Part shown: one piece after another, positions 53,826 through 63,147 of the stretch
Layout: each line of letters begins with the position of its first letter
Position numbering within the stretch: position 1 is the stretch's first letter
Origin: Saccharicrinis sp963677245
GTDB taxonomy: Bacteria > Bacteroidota > Bacteroidia > Bacteroidales > Marinilabiliaceae
Assembly: GCA_963677245.1 (NCBI GenBank)
Contig: OY781921.1
Span: forward strand, 2,294,001 to 2,358,000
DNA: 64,000 bases
Reading direction: 5' to 3'
Translations under genes and position numbers: made by a program
Notes under the pieces: model-generated
The model's input: only the letters and a program-made list of their open reading frames with translations
What the model was told of the DNA's origin: nothing
Database searches by the model: none

Positions 53826-54548
53826 CTACTTCTCCACAACAACCTCCAACTCTTTAAACCCAAAACTACCACTACTCTGGTAACCTTCTACCACTAACGA
53901 AACCTCGTACATTTTACCCATATCCATTCCTAATTCTTCCCACTTACCAAAGTGTTTTGAGATATCTATTTTACCCGCGCTTCGTTTATCTTTTCTGATG
54001 CTAAAATATTGCTGAAAGGTAGTGTTGCCCGCAATAGACGGTTGGTTTACTCTTGTGTTTTCGTAGATATCGTAAACACTGCCATTCACCTCGAAAGTGC
54101 CTTTGAAAATGGCGTTTTTATCCATGGATGGAATCCATCTGCACCAATCCTCGATAATATAATATTCAATCAAAGGTTCCAAAGTCCAACCATAAACCGA
54201 AAGGTACGAATTGCCAGAAGTATCTACAGGGTTATAATCACAATTGTAGTTGGCGTAAAAGGTTCCTATTTCCTGGTGTTCCTGGGTTCGGTTGTAACCA
54301 AAACCACGACGGGCCAGGTAGTTTTCTATACCAGACCATTCGCCACTAAACAAAGCTCCCTCTCCCAACGTCATACAAGCATGACCTTGCGAATACTGGT
54401 TCCATAATTCGTATCGGTAACCATCCTGCGTACCACTGATGATTTCCGATTTATTATCGATGCATAATATCTGTGCTTTTGATTCTTTTAAACCATATAC
54501 AGCTAAAAACAAAAACAAACAAAACCAATATTTATATTTCTGCTTCAT
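53826..54548 (-). CDS. GH11 endo-beta-1,4-xylanase
   Basis: GH11 enzymes cut the beta-1,4-xylan main chain by a retaining mechanism. The 240-residue secreted protein (signal about 1-25) is a single jelly-roll domain with all family marks: YRYELWNQYSQGHACMTL, the FSGEWSGIENYLARRGFGYN stretch, YLSVYGWTLEPLIEYYIIED with nucleophile Glu 128, and VVEGYQSSGSFGF with acid/base Glu 221. No CBM or sorting tail is attached, so it is probably periplasmic or released. GH11 is much less common in Bacteroidetes xylan loci than GH10. It lies 67 bp upstream of the DUF1593 gene. Confidence 0.95.
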   Translation of the reverse strand: MKQKYKYWFCLFLFLAVYGLKESKAQILCIDNKSEIISGTQDGYRYELWNQYSQGHACMTLGEGALFSGEWSGIENYLARRGFGYNRTQEHQEIGTFYANYNCDYNPVDTSGNSYLSVYGWTLEPLIEYYIIEDWCRWIPSMDKNAIFKGTFEVNGSVYDIYENTRVNQPSIAGNTTFQQYFSIRKDKRSAGKIDISKHFGKWEELGMDMGKMYEVSLVVEGYQSSGSFGFKELEVVVEK

Positions 54549-54720
54549 ATCTTTTAATTTTCATTTTCTAAAAAAGGGGCACCAAAATCCCAATATAGCG
54601 CCCCCAAAGACACATTTGTCTTTCCAAAACAACATTTTCCTAATTGACTCTTCAAACCAGATCCAAAAGTTATTGACAGCATTGAGCAATCAACTTTTGT
54701 CCCGTTATATCACAAACATC

Positions 54721-57600
54721 TTATTCCTTAATCTTCTTACTTTCAGGCGCACCTAAATATGATGGTTTTTTGCCGCCTGCATTTATCACAAACTTTTGGA
54801 AAACAATGCCAGCATCCATCATCCAAATTTTCAGGGTATGTTTACCTGCTGTGTTTATCTTGTGTTTTGATGTTTTCATTTTGATATGATTTCCTACAGA
54901 CACCGACCACCAGTCTGCATATTGCCAATCGGGTTGTTCTTCACCTTTGTTCATATTTATGATTTGAGGTTCTTCATCATCGATAGCAATAGCAAACCAT
55001 AATCCATCCTTCTTTTTGAAATCCTGCGTAGGTGAAAGGAAAGATTCGACGGTCAACTCACCAGAATTAAATGTGGTGAAATCATATTCGAGCATGGGAG
55101 ACTTTTTTCCTAATTCTAATCTTTCAACATTAACAGGCTCAGCTATCAATGAAGAATGGGTGCGTCCAAGGTTAGATATCTTCGTCCACTTCCTATTTTT
55201 CGAATCTGTTTTTCGGGTATAGTTCGCCGCTTCAAAGGCAATCACGCCGTTGTTTTCTACAAAGCCAGTTGCTTCTATCATGCTGTTGTTAACAGGAACT
55301 TTTACGGAGTATTTCTTACCTGCACCAACCACCATAACTTCGCCTATTGCTTTTCCTTTCGGTGCTTTTTTCCAATCTATGCTGACATAAACTTTATCGT
55401 TGAATCTCGTTGCCCCCTGCCCTTTTGAAAGTTTAATCCAATCCTCTTTGGCCTTAAGCGTGTAACTTAATTCATCTTGTCCACGATTAATGATATCAAT
55501 ATAATAATCCTGCTTGTTTATGGGGTCAAACTCAGGTAGCGATTCACTAAAACTCCAATCGGCTTCAACATCCAACCATCCCCAGGTAGGCTTTTTTCCA
55601 TATTCTAACAAATATCCTAATTCTGCTGACTTTGGGACTTGCACATACGATACGGCAGGCATGGTATTTAACGGTGGGTGCGCCCAGCTGGTATAACCAA
55701 TATGCGTTTGCGACATCATATGGTTCCATTTTCCATCTTCAACCTCGTGAAATTTCCGGGTTAGTTCCGCATCTTTTTTGAAAAGTTCCTTTACTTTATC
55801 GGCATAATAATTAGCAGAAGCAGCTCCTCGCTCTGCATAATACTTGTTTTTACCTACTGCCACATACATCTCATTAATATTGGCACACAACTCAATAGGC
55901 GACTGCACCAATTGATAGAACGCTGATTTTTGATTTTCAGGCAACTGATTATAAACAACGGTACTCTTTCCCAACAATTCATTATACTCCACCACAATTC
56001 GGTCTGCTTCACGATAGTTTTCAACACTATATGTTTCTCCTGTTAACATCTCAGGAGTACGTCGGGCATTGTATTTTGTGTAAAGAGAGAGCAGTTCTGC
56101 AATTACCTTTGAATGCTTTTTGCCAAACTGTTGTTCTGCCCAACTCACATAATAGTCAGGTAAATCCTTAGCCTGAATGGCATCTGGGTTCCACGCATAA
56201 TCCAGGAAGAAACTGATGGGTAATTCCATAGGTTTAATATCCCCTACATTCACCAGCCAAAGATCTTTTACACCATATTCATAAGCCAGGTTCATTTGTT
56301 CCCAAACACGTTCAATTTGCGTAGTATTTAACCAACGGTACGATACAGGTCCGCCCACATAATCAAAGTGGTAATATATACCATATCCTGCAGGATGGCT
56401 CAAATCCTCTTTTTTAGGTAATATGCGTAGGTTACCCCAGTTATCATCGCAAAACAGCACCATAATATCATCATCCACACGCATTCCTTTGTCAAAGTAA
56501 TCTTGTACTTCTTTATAAACAGCCCATACCTGCGGGGTTTCCTGGGTAGGTTTTTGAGTAACATCAGCAATAATCTCACGCTGGTCGGCAATGATTTCTT
56601 TTAACAGGTCCACTGCTGTTTCTTCCGACATTGCCTCGTCACCATCTCCGCGCATACCCACTGTTACCACACTTTCGTATGTACCCATGCGTTCTATACC
56701 TTTTCTCCAAAAGTCCTGCAACTTTTCTTTATTAGTTTCATAATTCCATTCTCCTTCACCATATTTATACCACTCGTTATGCGAGCGCATCATTGGCTCA
56801 TGGTGACTGGTAGACATCACTATTCCATATTCATCGGCCGTTTTGGGATTTAACGGGTCATCCTCGTTAAAAATTGTAGGTAGCCACATAGCCGGCCATA
56901 AATAGTTGGCTTTGTTTCTTAGAAGTAATTCAAAAATGGTTTCGTAACACTTGTGGTTAGGCCCGCCAAAAGAATCTGCCGCCCAGTTTCTAAAAGCAGG
57001 TGCTTCATCGTTAATAAAAATACCACGGTATTTAACCTTTGGTTCTCCATCAGTATATGTTCCTGGAATTATATAAATTTCCTCTTTCTTTTTTACAGGA
57101 ACGTCTGCCCACCAGTACCAAGGCGATACGCCTATTTGTTCCGAAACATCATAAATACCATAAATGGTTCCACGCTTATCACTCCCTGCAATAACCAAGG
57201 CATTTTCAACTCCTGGCAAAGGGTTTTTTACTGTTTTAATGATAAACTTTTCCCATTTACCTTGCAGTTCTTTGCCATCAATCATTTTATTGGCTACCAG
57301 TTTATCGATAAGGGCACTTTTACCCAGCGTACCTGCAATTACAACAGATTTAGCTGTTGCTGTTTCTCCTTTTATTAACTCAGGTTTCTTGCCTGTAACT
57401 TTATAAATATCCTCTTGTAAGTCTGAATAAGCCCTAATAACACCAGCGTAATCTTCAGAATCGATTAACAAAGAGGTAGGTTCCTTTGCGTTTACTAAAC
57501 TAAAATATCCTTTCGACTTTTTTATTGACACATAATTGTCCTGAGCACTCATCGTAAGTGCCACACCGATTAAAAAAAAAACTGATAATAATATCTTCAT
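54721..57600 (-). CDS. GH115 alpha-glucuronidase (second copy)
   Basis: This is a second GH115 of 959 residues from ATG 57600 (the GTG-started longer frame is not used), with a plain signal peptide (SVFFLIGVALTMSAQ) and no lipobox. It matches the first copy along its full length: SDKRGTIYGIYDVSEQIGVS, PWYWWADVPVKKKE, YRGIFINDEAPAFRNWAADS, NYLWPAMWLPTIF, SHHEPMMRSHNEW, MRGDGDEAMSEETAVDLL. A C-terminal beta domain is present (about 800-959). Being soluble, it probably acts in the periplasm on imported oligosaccharides, while the other copy is lipid-anchored. It opens the GH115-GH11-DUF1593-beta-helix-GH2 operon. Confidence 0.94.
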   Translation of the reverse strand: MKILLSVFFLIGVALTMSAQDNYVSIKKSKGYFSLVNAKEPTSLLIDSEDYAGVIRAYSDLQEDIYKVTGKKPELIKGETATAKSVVIAGTLGKSALIDKLVANKMIDGKELQGKWEKFIIKTVKNPLPGVENALVIAGSDKRGTIYGIYDVSEQIGVSPWYWWADVPVKKKEEIYIIPGTYTDGEPKVKYRGIFINDEAPAFRNWAADSFGGPNHKCYETIFELLLRNKANYLWPAMWLPTIFNEDDPLNPKTADEYGIVMSTSHHEPMMRSHNEWYKYGEGEWNYETNKEKLQDFWRKGIERMGTYESVVTVGMRGDGDEAMSEETAVDLLKEIIADQREIIADVTQKPTQETPQVWAVYKEVQDYFDKGMRVDDDIMVLFCDDNWGNLRILPKKEDLSHPAGYGIYYHFDYVGGPVSYRWLNTTQIERVWEQMNLAYEYGVKDLWLVNVGDIKPMELPISFFLDYAWNPDAIQAKDLPDYYVSWAEQQFGKKHSKVIAELLSLYTKYNARRTPEMLTGETYSVENYREADRIVVEYNELLGKSTVVYNQLPENQKSAFYQLVQSPIELCANINEMYVAVGKNKYYAERGAASANYYADKVKELFKKDAELTRKFHEVEDGKWNHMMSQTHIGYTSWAHPPLNTMPAVSYVQVPKSAELGYLLEYGKKPTWGWLDVEADWSFSESLPEFDPINKQDYYIDIINRGQDELSYTLKAKEDWIKLSKGQGATRFNDKVYVSIDWKKAPKGKAIGEVMVVGAGKKYSVKVPVNNSMIEATGFVENNGVIAFEAANYTRKTDSKNRKWTKISNLGRTHSSLIAEPVNVERLELGKKSPMLEYDFTTFNSGELTVESFLSPTQDFKKKDGLWFAIAIDDEEPQIINMNKGEEQPDWQYADWWSVSVGNHIKMKTSKHKINTAGKHTLKIWMMDAGIVFQKFVINAGGKKPSYLGAPESKKIKE

Positions 57601-57642
57601 AATATTAATTGAATAAATTCTTATTAAAAACACAAAGCAGAA

Positions 57643-57864
57643 CTATAGTATGCAAAGAACCTCCACAACCTCCTGTATATCTCTAACTATATATGGAGAA
57701 CGTGTTCCATAGACATTAATAGCTGCAAACAAAAAGGATGTTCCAAGCAATATGCTTTTGGGTATCTTTTTTATATCCTTTTTTTTAAAACTCTTGGATT
57801 GTCCATCTTTAAAATGCAGAGAAACCATCTCTACCATATCGACTGCAATATAATTTGTAATCAT
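57643..57864 (-). CDS. Doubtful small ORF upstream of the second GH115
   Basis: A frame of 73 codons (starting MITNYIAVDMVEMVSLHFKD) with one weakly hydrophobic stretch (IPKSILLGTSFLFAAINVYG). No family is recognised. It ends 42 bp before the GH115 start, a position like that of the small ORF before susC. It may be chance or a gene remnant. Confidence 0.2.
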   Translation of the reverse strand: MITNYIAVDMVEMVSLHFKDGQSKSFKKKDIKKIPKSILLGTSFLFAAINVYGTRSPYIVRDIQEVVEVLCIL

Positions 57865-58358
57865 CTCACTGAATTTTATAATTGATGCACTCCAACTCTA
57901 TTTTCTTTAAGATACCCAACAATTTAATTAAAGCGTCACTTACAAAGTTAATCCAATGGGATTTCGATGCTGATGAAATTTCTATATCAATGGGAGAGTT
58001 TTTTATTTAGTCTTTTTCATCATATAAAAAACCGTTTGCCAAATCACATTATTAAGTAGTGAAATAATAATTCCTCTTAAAATGCAAAAAATTCGCCCTC
58101 CTACACTTGATCTAAATATAAATTTGTTTGCCTACATCTCCTTTTTGTAGTTACACCAAAAAACAGATTTTTTACATCGAACAGCTTATTTTACTTAGCA
58201 TGTATAATGCTTTAGAATACAAATCATATGAATAATAGATCGTTAGATAAAAGACATGAGATATGAGACTATTTTATAAGACACTTAGTATCATTACGTT
58301 AATAGCCAATCCTATTAACACATTCATTATCTGTGCAATACGAAAACCTAACGAAGTA
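57865..58358. other. Divergent intergenic region between xylan locus and the TonB-receptor cluster
   Basis: About 490 bp with no credible gene apart from an N-terminal extension of the next frame. TAAATTTG at 58119-58126 fits the -7 consensus on the plus strand, without a proper -33. It must hold promoters for both directions. Confidence 0.4.
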
Positions 58359-59207
58359 ATGATTAAAATATACTCCTCTAAAGCACAATATTTCAAAAAG
58401 CACATTCCAATCTATCTATTATTGTATTTAATTTCTTTCTGTTATTTAAATGGTCAGGAAATATCCTACAACAAGAAAAAAGATTTTCTTGATCATCAAA
58501 AAAACAACTTAAAAGCTTGTTTACAGCAATATACAACAATAAGCCTACCTTTTGTTGTAGGTCGATATCACATGCCTGTCAGCAACAAAAACAGACACCC
58601 ATACCTCAATAATAATTGGTTTAAAGGTTATATATATTTTAAAGGCAAGAAGCAAAGTGTTCAGAATTTAAAATACGATATTGAAGAGGACAAATTAATC
58701 TACCTGATGACTTCCGATAGTTATTCAATGCATTGTATTGCCCTTGATGAAAACCACATAAGTGAATTTGAAATTTTAGGCAAAACATATAGATATTATA
58801 ACAACTTAAAAAAAATAAACAAGGAAGAAGTTGATAATGGATATTACGAAGTGGTTTATGATAGTGAATTGAAATTTTTGATCCATAAGACAAAAGAAAG
58901 AGTTATGGATCAAAGCTGGCCATTTTATAATTATAAGCTAAACACTGACATGTATTTAATTAAAAACGATGTAACGATACATATCAAAAAAATGAAAGAT
59001 TTAAAAAATCAATTGAAGGAAAAAGAAACATACATTAAAAAGTATATCAAGAAAAACAAACTAAAACTATCTGTATCCAATTATACCTCAGCACCTAAAA
59101 TCCTAAACTATTACGAATGTTTATTGAAAAATGAAAAAAACAATACTACTATTATTAATAAGTCTGTTTTCAACAACCCTTGCATTAGCTCAGCAACCAA
59201 TCGGTAA
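58359..59207 (+). CDS. Exported protein of unknown function overlapping the TonB-receptor gene
   Basis: From ATG 58359 this is a 282-residue protein with a signal peptide (FKKHIPIYLLLYLISFCYLN) and no recognised family. A beta-rich middle (GRYHMPVSNKNRHPYLNNNW, then FKGKKQSVQNLKYDIEEDKL) is followed by a Lys-rich helical stretch (about 205-245). The pattern resembles small envelope proteins encoded before receptors. An ATG at 58263 adds 32 residues with a separate hydrophobic segment and is less likely. The end overlaps the next gene by 77 bp in another frame; the last 25 residues (NNTTIINKSVFNNPCISS) are Asn-rich and look like out-of-frame reading, so a nearby frameshift is possible. Confidence 0.6.
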   Translation: MIKIYSSKAQYFKKHIPIYLLLYLISFCYLNGQEISYNKKKDFLDHQKNNLKACLQQYTTISLPFVVGRYHMPVSNKNRHPYLNNNWFKGYIYFKGKKQSVQNLKYDIEEDKLIYLMTSDSYSMHCIALDENHISEFEILGKTYRYYNNLKKINKEEVDNGYYEVVYDSELKFLIHKTKERVMDQSWPFYNYKLNTDMYLIKNDVTIHIKKMKDLKNQLKEKETYIKKYIKKNKLKLSVSNYTSAPKILNYYECLLKNEKNNTTIINKSVFNNPCISSATNR

Positions 59208-61908
59208 TATCAATATTGAACCAAGCAATAACACAACAACTTTTATAAACTTTGTAAAAGAAACAGAAAGCAAACACCCAGTAAAATTCTATTATAAAAA
59301 AGGCTGGGTGGATTCTGTATTGGTAAAAAGGAACGGAACTTTAACAGATCTTTCCCACATTTTAGATGAATCTTTCAGGAACTTGCCCATGGATTTCATT
59401 ATAGACGGATCAAATATTATTATTACCAACAACTACGAAATACAAACTTCCTTGCCTGAAGATTTCTTTGAAGTAAATCAAAACAAAAAAAGAGGAAGAA
59501 TAGAAGTTAATGAAACCAAAGCTACATTTGTCAATAATCTAGAAAAGAAAGAAGCCATAATAACAAAACAGTTAATTTTTATAGGTGATGCCCAAAAAAA
59601 CTCGCCTAAAGGTCCCTGTATAATTTCTGGTAAAGTTCGCAATAAGGAGGATGGACAACCCGTTGTTGGAGCACAAGTATATGTAAAAGCGATAAATGCA
59701 GGCACTATAACAGATGCTTCAGGATATTATGCATTAAATATACCCAAAGGAGAAAATGAAATAGTATTCAAGTTCATGGGACGTGAAGATTCTACTATCC
59801 CAATAATGGTATATAATAACGGCTCTTTGAATGTTGATATGGAAGAAAGTAATGTCCTAATAAGTGAAGTGGTTGTTACTTCTGAAAAAGAAAACAATCT
59901 CAAGAATTTAAATATCGGAGTAGTTGGACTAAATGTAAATAAAATAAAACAATTACCTGCTACTTTAGGAGAAGTCGATATTCTTAAAACAGCTTTACTA
60001 TTGCCAGGTGTACAAACTGTAGGTGAGGGTTCTGCCGGATTTAATGTACGTGGAGGAAGCGCAGATCAAAACTTAATGTTATTTGATAAAATCCCCATAT
60101 ATAATACATCACATTTGTTCGGTTTCTTTTCTGTATTTAACCCAGAAACGGTTGATGATTTTAAGTTGTACAAAAGCGGAATACCTGCTAATTACGGAGG
60201 GAGGGTCTCTTCAGTATTTGATGTGCAAGCAAAACAAGGCAATCTTAAAAAATATTCATTAAGTGCAGGTATTAGTCCTGTTACCAGTAAACTTACTGTT
60301 GAAGGACCTTTAATAAAAGACAAATTATCTTTTGTAGTTGGAGGAAGGAGTACTTATTCTGACTGGATTCTTAAGGAAATAAACACTCCCCAAACAAAAA
60401 ACAGTTCAGCTAGTTTTTATGATTTAAGCATCAAATTATCCTACTTTGTAAATGACAAAAACGAATTAAGCTTAACTTCTTACCTCTCTAAAGATAACTT
60501 TAGCCTAAACTCTGATACTTCATATCATTATGCCAATAAATGTACCCGCTTATATTTTAAACACTTTTTTACCCCAAAACTATATTCTAAACTTTCAGTG
60601 ATATACTCCAACTACCAGTATAATATAAAAAGCGATGAAGATCCAGCTCTTTCGTTTAATATGAAGTACAATATTGAACACAAGTCAGTAAAAGCCGATG
60701 CACATTATTTTCCTAACTCACAACATAATTTAGTATTTGGAGCCGAAATTATTAAATACGATTTGATTCCTGGTGAGTTGACCCCCCTTTTGGCAGAATC
60801 GGATATTTCAAAAATAAAATTAACTAATGAACATGGGATTGAAACAGGCTTATATCTCAGCGATGAATTTAAGATTAGCGATCGCCTTACTGCATCAATT
60901 GGTTTAAGATATGCAATCTTCCTGGCTCTAGGGTCATATAAAGAATACCAATACAACCCCCTTGTAACCAGACGGGTTGAAAGCAGGATGGACTCAACCC
61001 TGTATTCAAAGAATGAAATTGTTAAAACTTACGGAGGTCCTGAACTTAGGTTTTCTTCTCGATACATCCTGGGGGTCAATAACTCTGTAAAATTTAGTTA
61101 TAACAGGATACATCAATTTTTACATATGATATCCAATTCCAGCGCCATTTCACCTACAGATGTATGGAAAATATGCGACCCAACCATAAAACCTCTCATT
61201 GGAGATCAATTGTCTCTTGGTTATTATCACAACTTTTTCTCAAATGAACTTGAAGCTTCTGCTGAATTTTATTACAAAAAAACAATTAACCAACTTGATT
61301 ATAAAACAGGAACACAACTTCTTTTAAACCCGGATTTAGATGTTTCACTATTGTCAGGAACAGGAAGGGCTTATGGTTTAGAGTTACTACTTAAAAAAAA
61401 TCAAGGAAAAATAAACGGCTGGTTATCGTATACCTACTCAAAATCAGAGATAAAAATTGACGGAATATTTGAAGAAGAAAAAATAAATGATGGAGAATAC
61501 TACCCTACAGACTATGACAAGACACATGATTTTACTTTGGTAACCAACTACAAACACTCCAGGAGATATAGCCTTTCTTCAACAATTTCGTACAGTACGG
61601 GAAGGCCTATTTCTTTCCCTGTTGCTAAATATACATTCCGAAATAATCAACTATTGCATTATACCAAGCGCAACGAATATAGAATACCCGATTATTTTAG
61701 GTGGGATCTTTCATTGAACATTTACGAAAACTTAAAATCTATAAAATTTGCTCATAATTTCTGGTCAATTGGAGTATATAATGTTACAGGTCGAAATAAT
61801 GCATACTCCGTTTATTTTAAATCCAATTCTTCAAGAGGTGTAGAAGGATACTTGCTCTCTGTATTTTCAAAACCAATTCTTAATATTTCATACAATATTA
61901 GATTCTAA
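59131..61908 (+). CDS. TonB-dependent receptor with STN-like and CPDR domains
   Basis: This is an outer-membrane receptor of 925 residues. After the signal peptide (to about 20) comes an STN-like domain (about 30-110, FVKETESKHPVKFYYKKGWV), which may contact an anti-sigma factor or TonB, then a CPDR domain (about 165-235, ISGKVRNKEDGQPVVGAQVY), the plug (about 245-370, VNKIKQLPATLGEVDILKTA, SAGFNVRGGSADQNLMLFDK) and the barrel ending NISYNIRF. This type is usually paired with a DUF4249 lipoprotein, which follows after 3 bp. Ligand unknown; no sigma/anti-sigma genes lie in view. Confidence 0.92.
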   Translation: MKKTILLLLISLFSTTLALAQQPIGNINIEPSNNTTTFINFVKETESKHPVKFYYKKGWVDSVLVKRNGTLTDLSHILDESFRNLPMDFIIDGSNIIITNNYEIQTSLPEDFFEVNQNKKRGRIEVNETKATFVNNLEKKEAIITKQLIFIGDAQKNSPKGPCIISGKVRNKEDGQPVVGAQVYVKAINAGTITDASGYYALNIPKGENEIVFKFMGREDSTIPIMVYNNGSLNVDMEESNVLISEVVVTSEKENNLKNLNIGVVGLNVNKIKQLPATLGEVDILKTALLLPGVQTVGEGSAGFNVRGGSADQNLMLFDKIPIYNTSHLFGFFSVFNPETVDDFKLYKSGIPANYGGRVSSVFDVQAKQGNLKKYSLSAGISPVTSKLTVEGPLIKDKLSFVVGGRSTYSDWILKEINTPQTKNSSASFYDLSIKLSYFVNDKNELSLTSYLSKDNFSLNSDTSYHYANKCTRLYFKHFFTPKLYSKLSVIYSNYQYNIKSDEDPALSFNMKYNIEHKSVKADAHYFPNSQHNLVFGAEIIKYDLIPGELTPLLAESDISKIKLTNEHGIETGLYLSDEFKISDRLTASIGLRYAIFLALGSYKEYQYNPLVTRRVESRMDSTLYSKNEIVKTYGGPELRFSSRYILGVNNSVKFSYNRIHQFLHMISNSSAISPTDVWKICDPTIKPLIGDQLSLGYYHNFFSNELEASAEFYYKKTINQLDYKTGTQLLLNPDLDVSLLSGTGRAYGLELLLKKNQGKINGWLSYTYSKSEIKIDGIFEEEKINDGEYYPTDYDKTHDFTLVTNYKHSRRYSLSSTISYSTGRPISFPVAKYTFRNNQLLHYTKRNEYRIPDYFRWDLSLNIYENLKSIKFAHNFWSIGVYNVTGRNNAYSVYFKSNSSRGVEGYLLSVFSKPILNISYNIRF

Positions 61909-61911
61909 ACC

Positions 61912-63090
61912 ATGCATCCTATGAATTACAAACTAATATACTCAGTAATGCTGTTGATCATTTCTTGCACATCATGTGTGTATCCATATGATCCGGATAT
62001 TTCAAAATATGAAAATTTGTTAGTCGTTGATGGAGAATTAACTAATTTACCTGGTCCATATCTGGTTAAATTAACAAGAACCTATGCTGATTACCAGAGA
62101 AAGGGGAAAGCAGTATGTGGAGCTCAATTAAAGTTTATAGAAAACACAGGTCGTGAAATTAAACTAAGCGAAACTGATAATGGCGTATACGCAACAACCG
62201 ACAGCTCATTTGTTGGCATTGTTGGCAATAGTTATAAATTACAAATAGTTCTTGATGATGTGACTTACGAATCAGATTTTGAAACCATTAAAAAACCAAT
62301 TCCTATTGAACAAATATACTGGCAATACAATACAAATGAAAACGGTGTTAATCTACTTGTAGATGCTCATGACCCTATCAACAACACCCATTTTTATGCC
62401 TGGGACTATGAAGAGACCTGGAAATTTGAAGTTCCATTAACTAATTTTTATGAGCATCCGGAATGGAAGGTCTGCTATAAATATGCTAACAATGTTAAAA
62501 TTGATATTGCTTCAACAGCAAACAGGAAGAATGATATAGTAAAAGGTCATTCTTTAAAATTCATTTCTGAAGAAACCAACAGACTATATTACAGATACAC
62601 TATTTTAGTGAAACAATTCTCGCTATCAGAATCAGCATACAAATATTTTAAAGATCTGGCGAATCTTAATTACAACCAAGGAACTTTATTTGACCCGATA
62701 CCCGGTCCTGTAACAGGAAATATAAATAACTTATCTGAAGAAGATGCGCCCATATTAGGTTACTTCCTTGTTAGCGGAGTATCAGAAAAAAGACTATTTA
62801 TTGATCGTTCGGAGTTGCCTGATGATTATTATCCAACAAGTGGATTCGATGACTGCGAAAATCATGAATTTGTTTTTTCAAGTGTACCTGCTAACTATAC
62901 AACTGAAGATTTTAGAGAGCTAAATTCTGAGATTGATTCACTAATCGGGGAAGAAAACTTTTCGATTTATAAAATAGAAGCTATTCCTTTCTATGGTACT
63001 GTTGTTTCTTTGGCAAAAACCAGATGTTATAATTGTGCCTTATCAGGCACTACTATAGTACCTGAGTTTTGGGTAGAAAAGGAAGACTAA
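61912..63090 (+). CDS. DUF4249 family lipoprotein
   Basis: This outer-membrane lipoprotein of 392 residues (lipobox ISCTS) has the typical opening YEKNLLVVDGELTNLPGPY-like stretch (here ENLLVVDGELTNLPGPYLVK) with an Ig-like N-terminal part, and a C-terminal DDCENHEFVFSSVP and CYNCALSGT region. The gene nearly always follows a TonB receptor of this class and is thought to act as its surface partner, in the way SusD does for SusC. The start could be 61912 or the next ATG at 61921. It is 3 bp behind the receptor gene. Confidence 0.85.
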   Translation: MHPMNYKLIYSVMLLIISCTSCVYPYDPDISKYENLLVVDGELTNLPGPYLVKLTRTYADYQRKGKAVCGAQLKFIENTGREIKLSETDNGVYATTDSSFVGIVGNSYKLQIVLDDVTYESDFETIKKPIPIEQIYWQYNTNENGVNLLVDAHDPINNTHFYAWDYEETWKFEVPLTNFYEHPEWKVCYKYANNVKIDIASTANRKNDIVKGHSLKFISEETNRLYYRYTILVKQFSLSESAYKYFKDLANLNYNQGTLFDPIPGPVTGNINNLSEEDAPILGYFLVSGVSEKRLFIDRSELPDDYYPTSGFDDCENHEFVFSSVPANYTTEDFRELNSEIDSLIGEENFSIYKIEAIPFYGTVVSLAKTRCYNCALSGTTIVPEFWVEKED

Positions 63091-63147
63091 TCTTATTTTC
63101 TATTAATCAGAAGCATCTATCACTAATAGATCTAAAATTTTATAACT

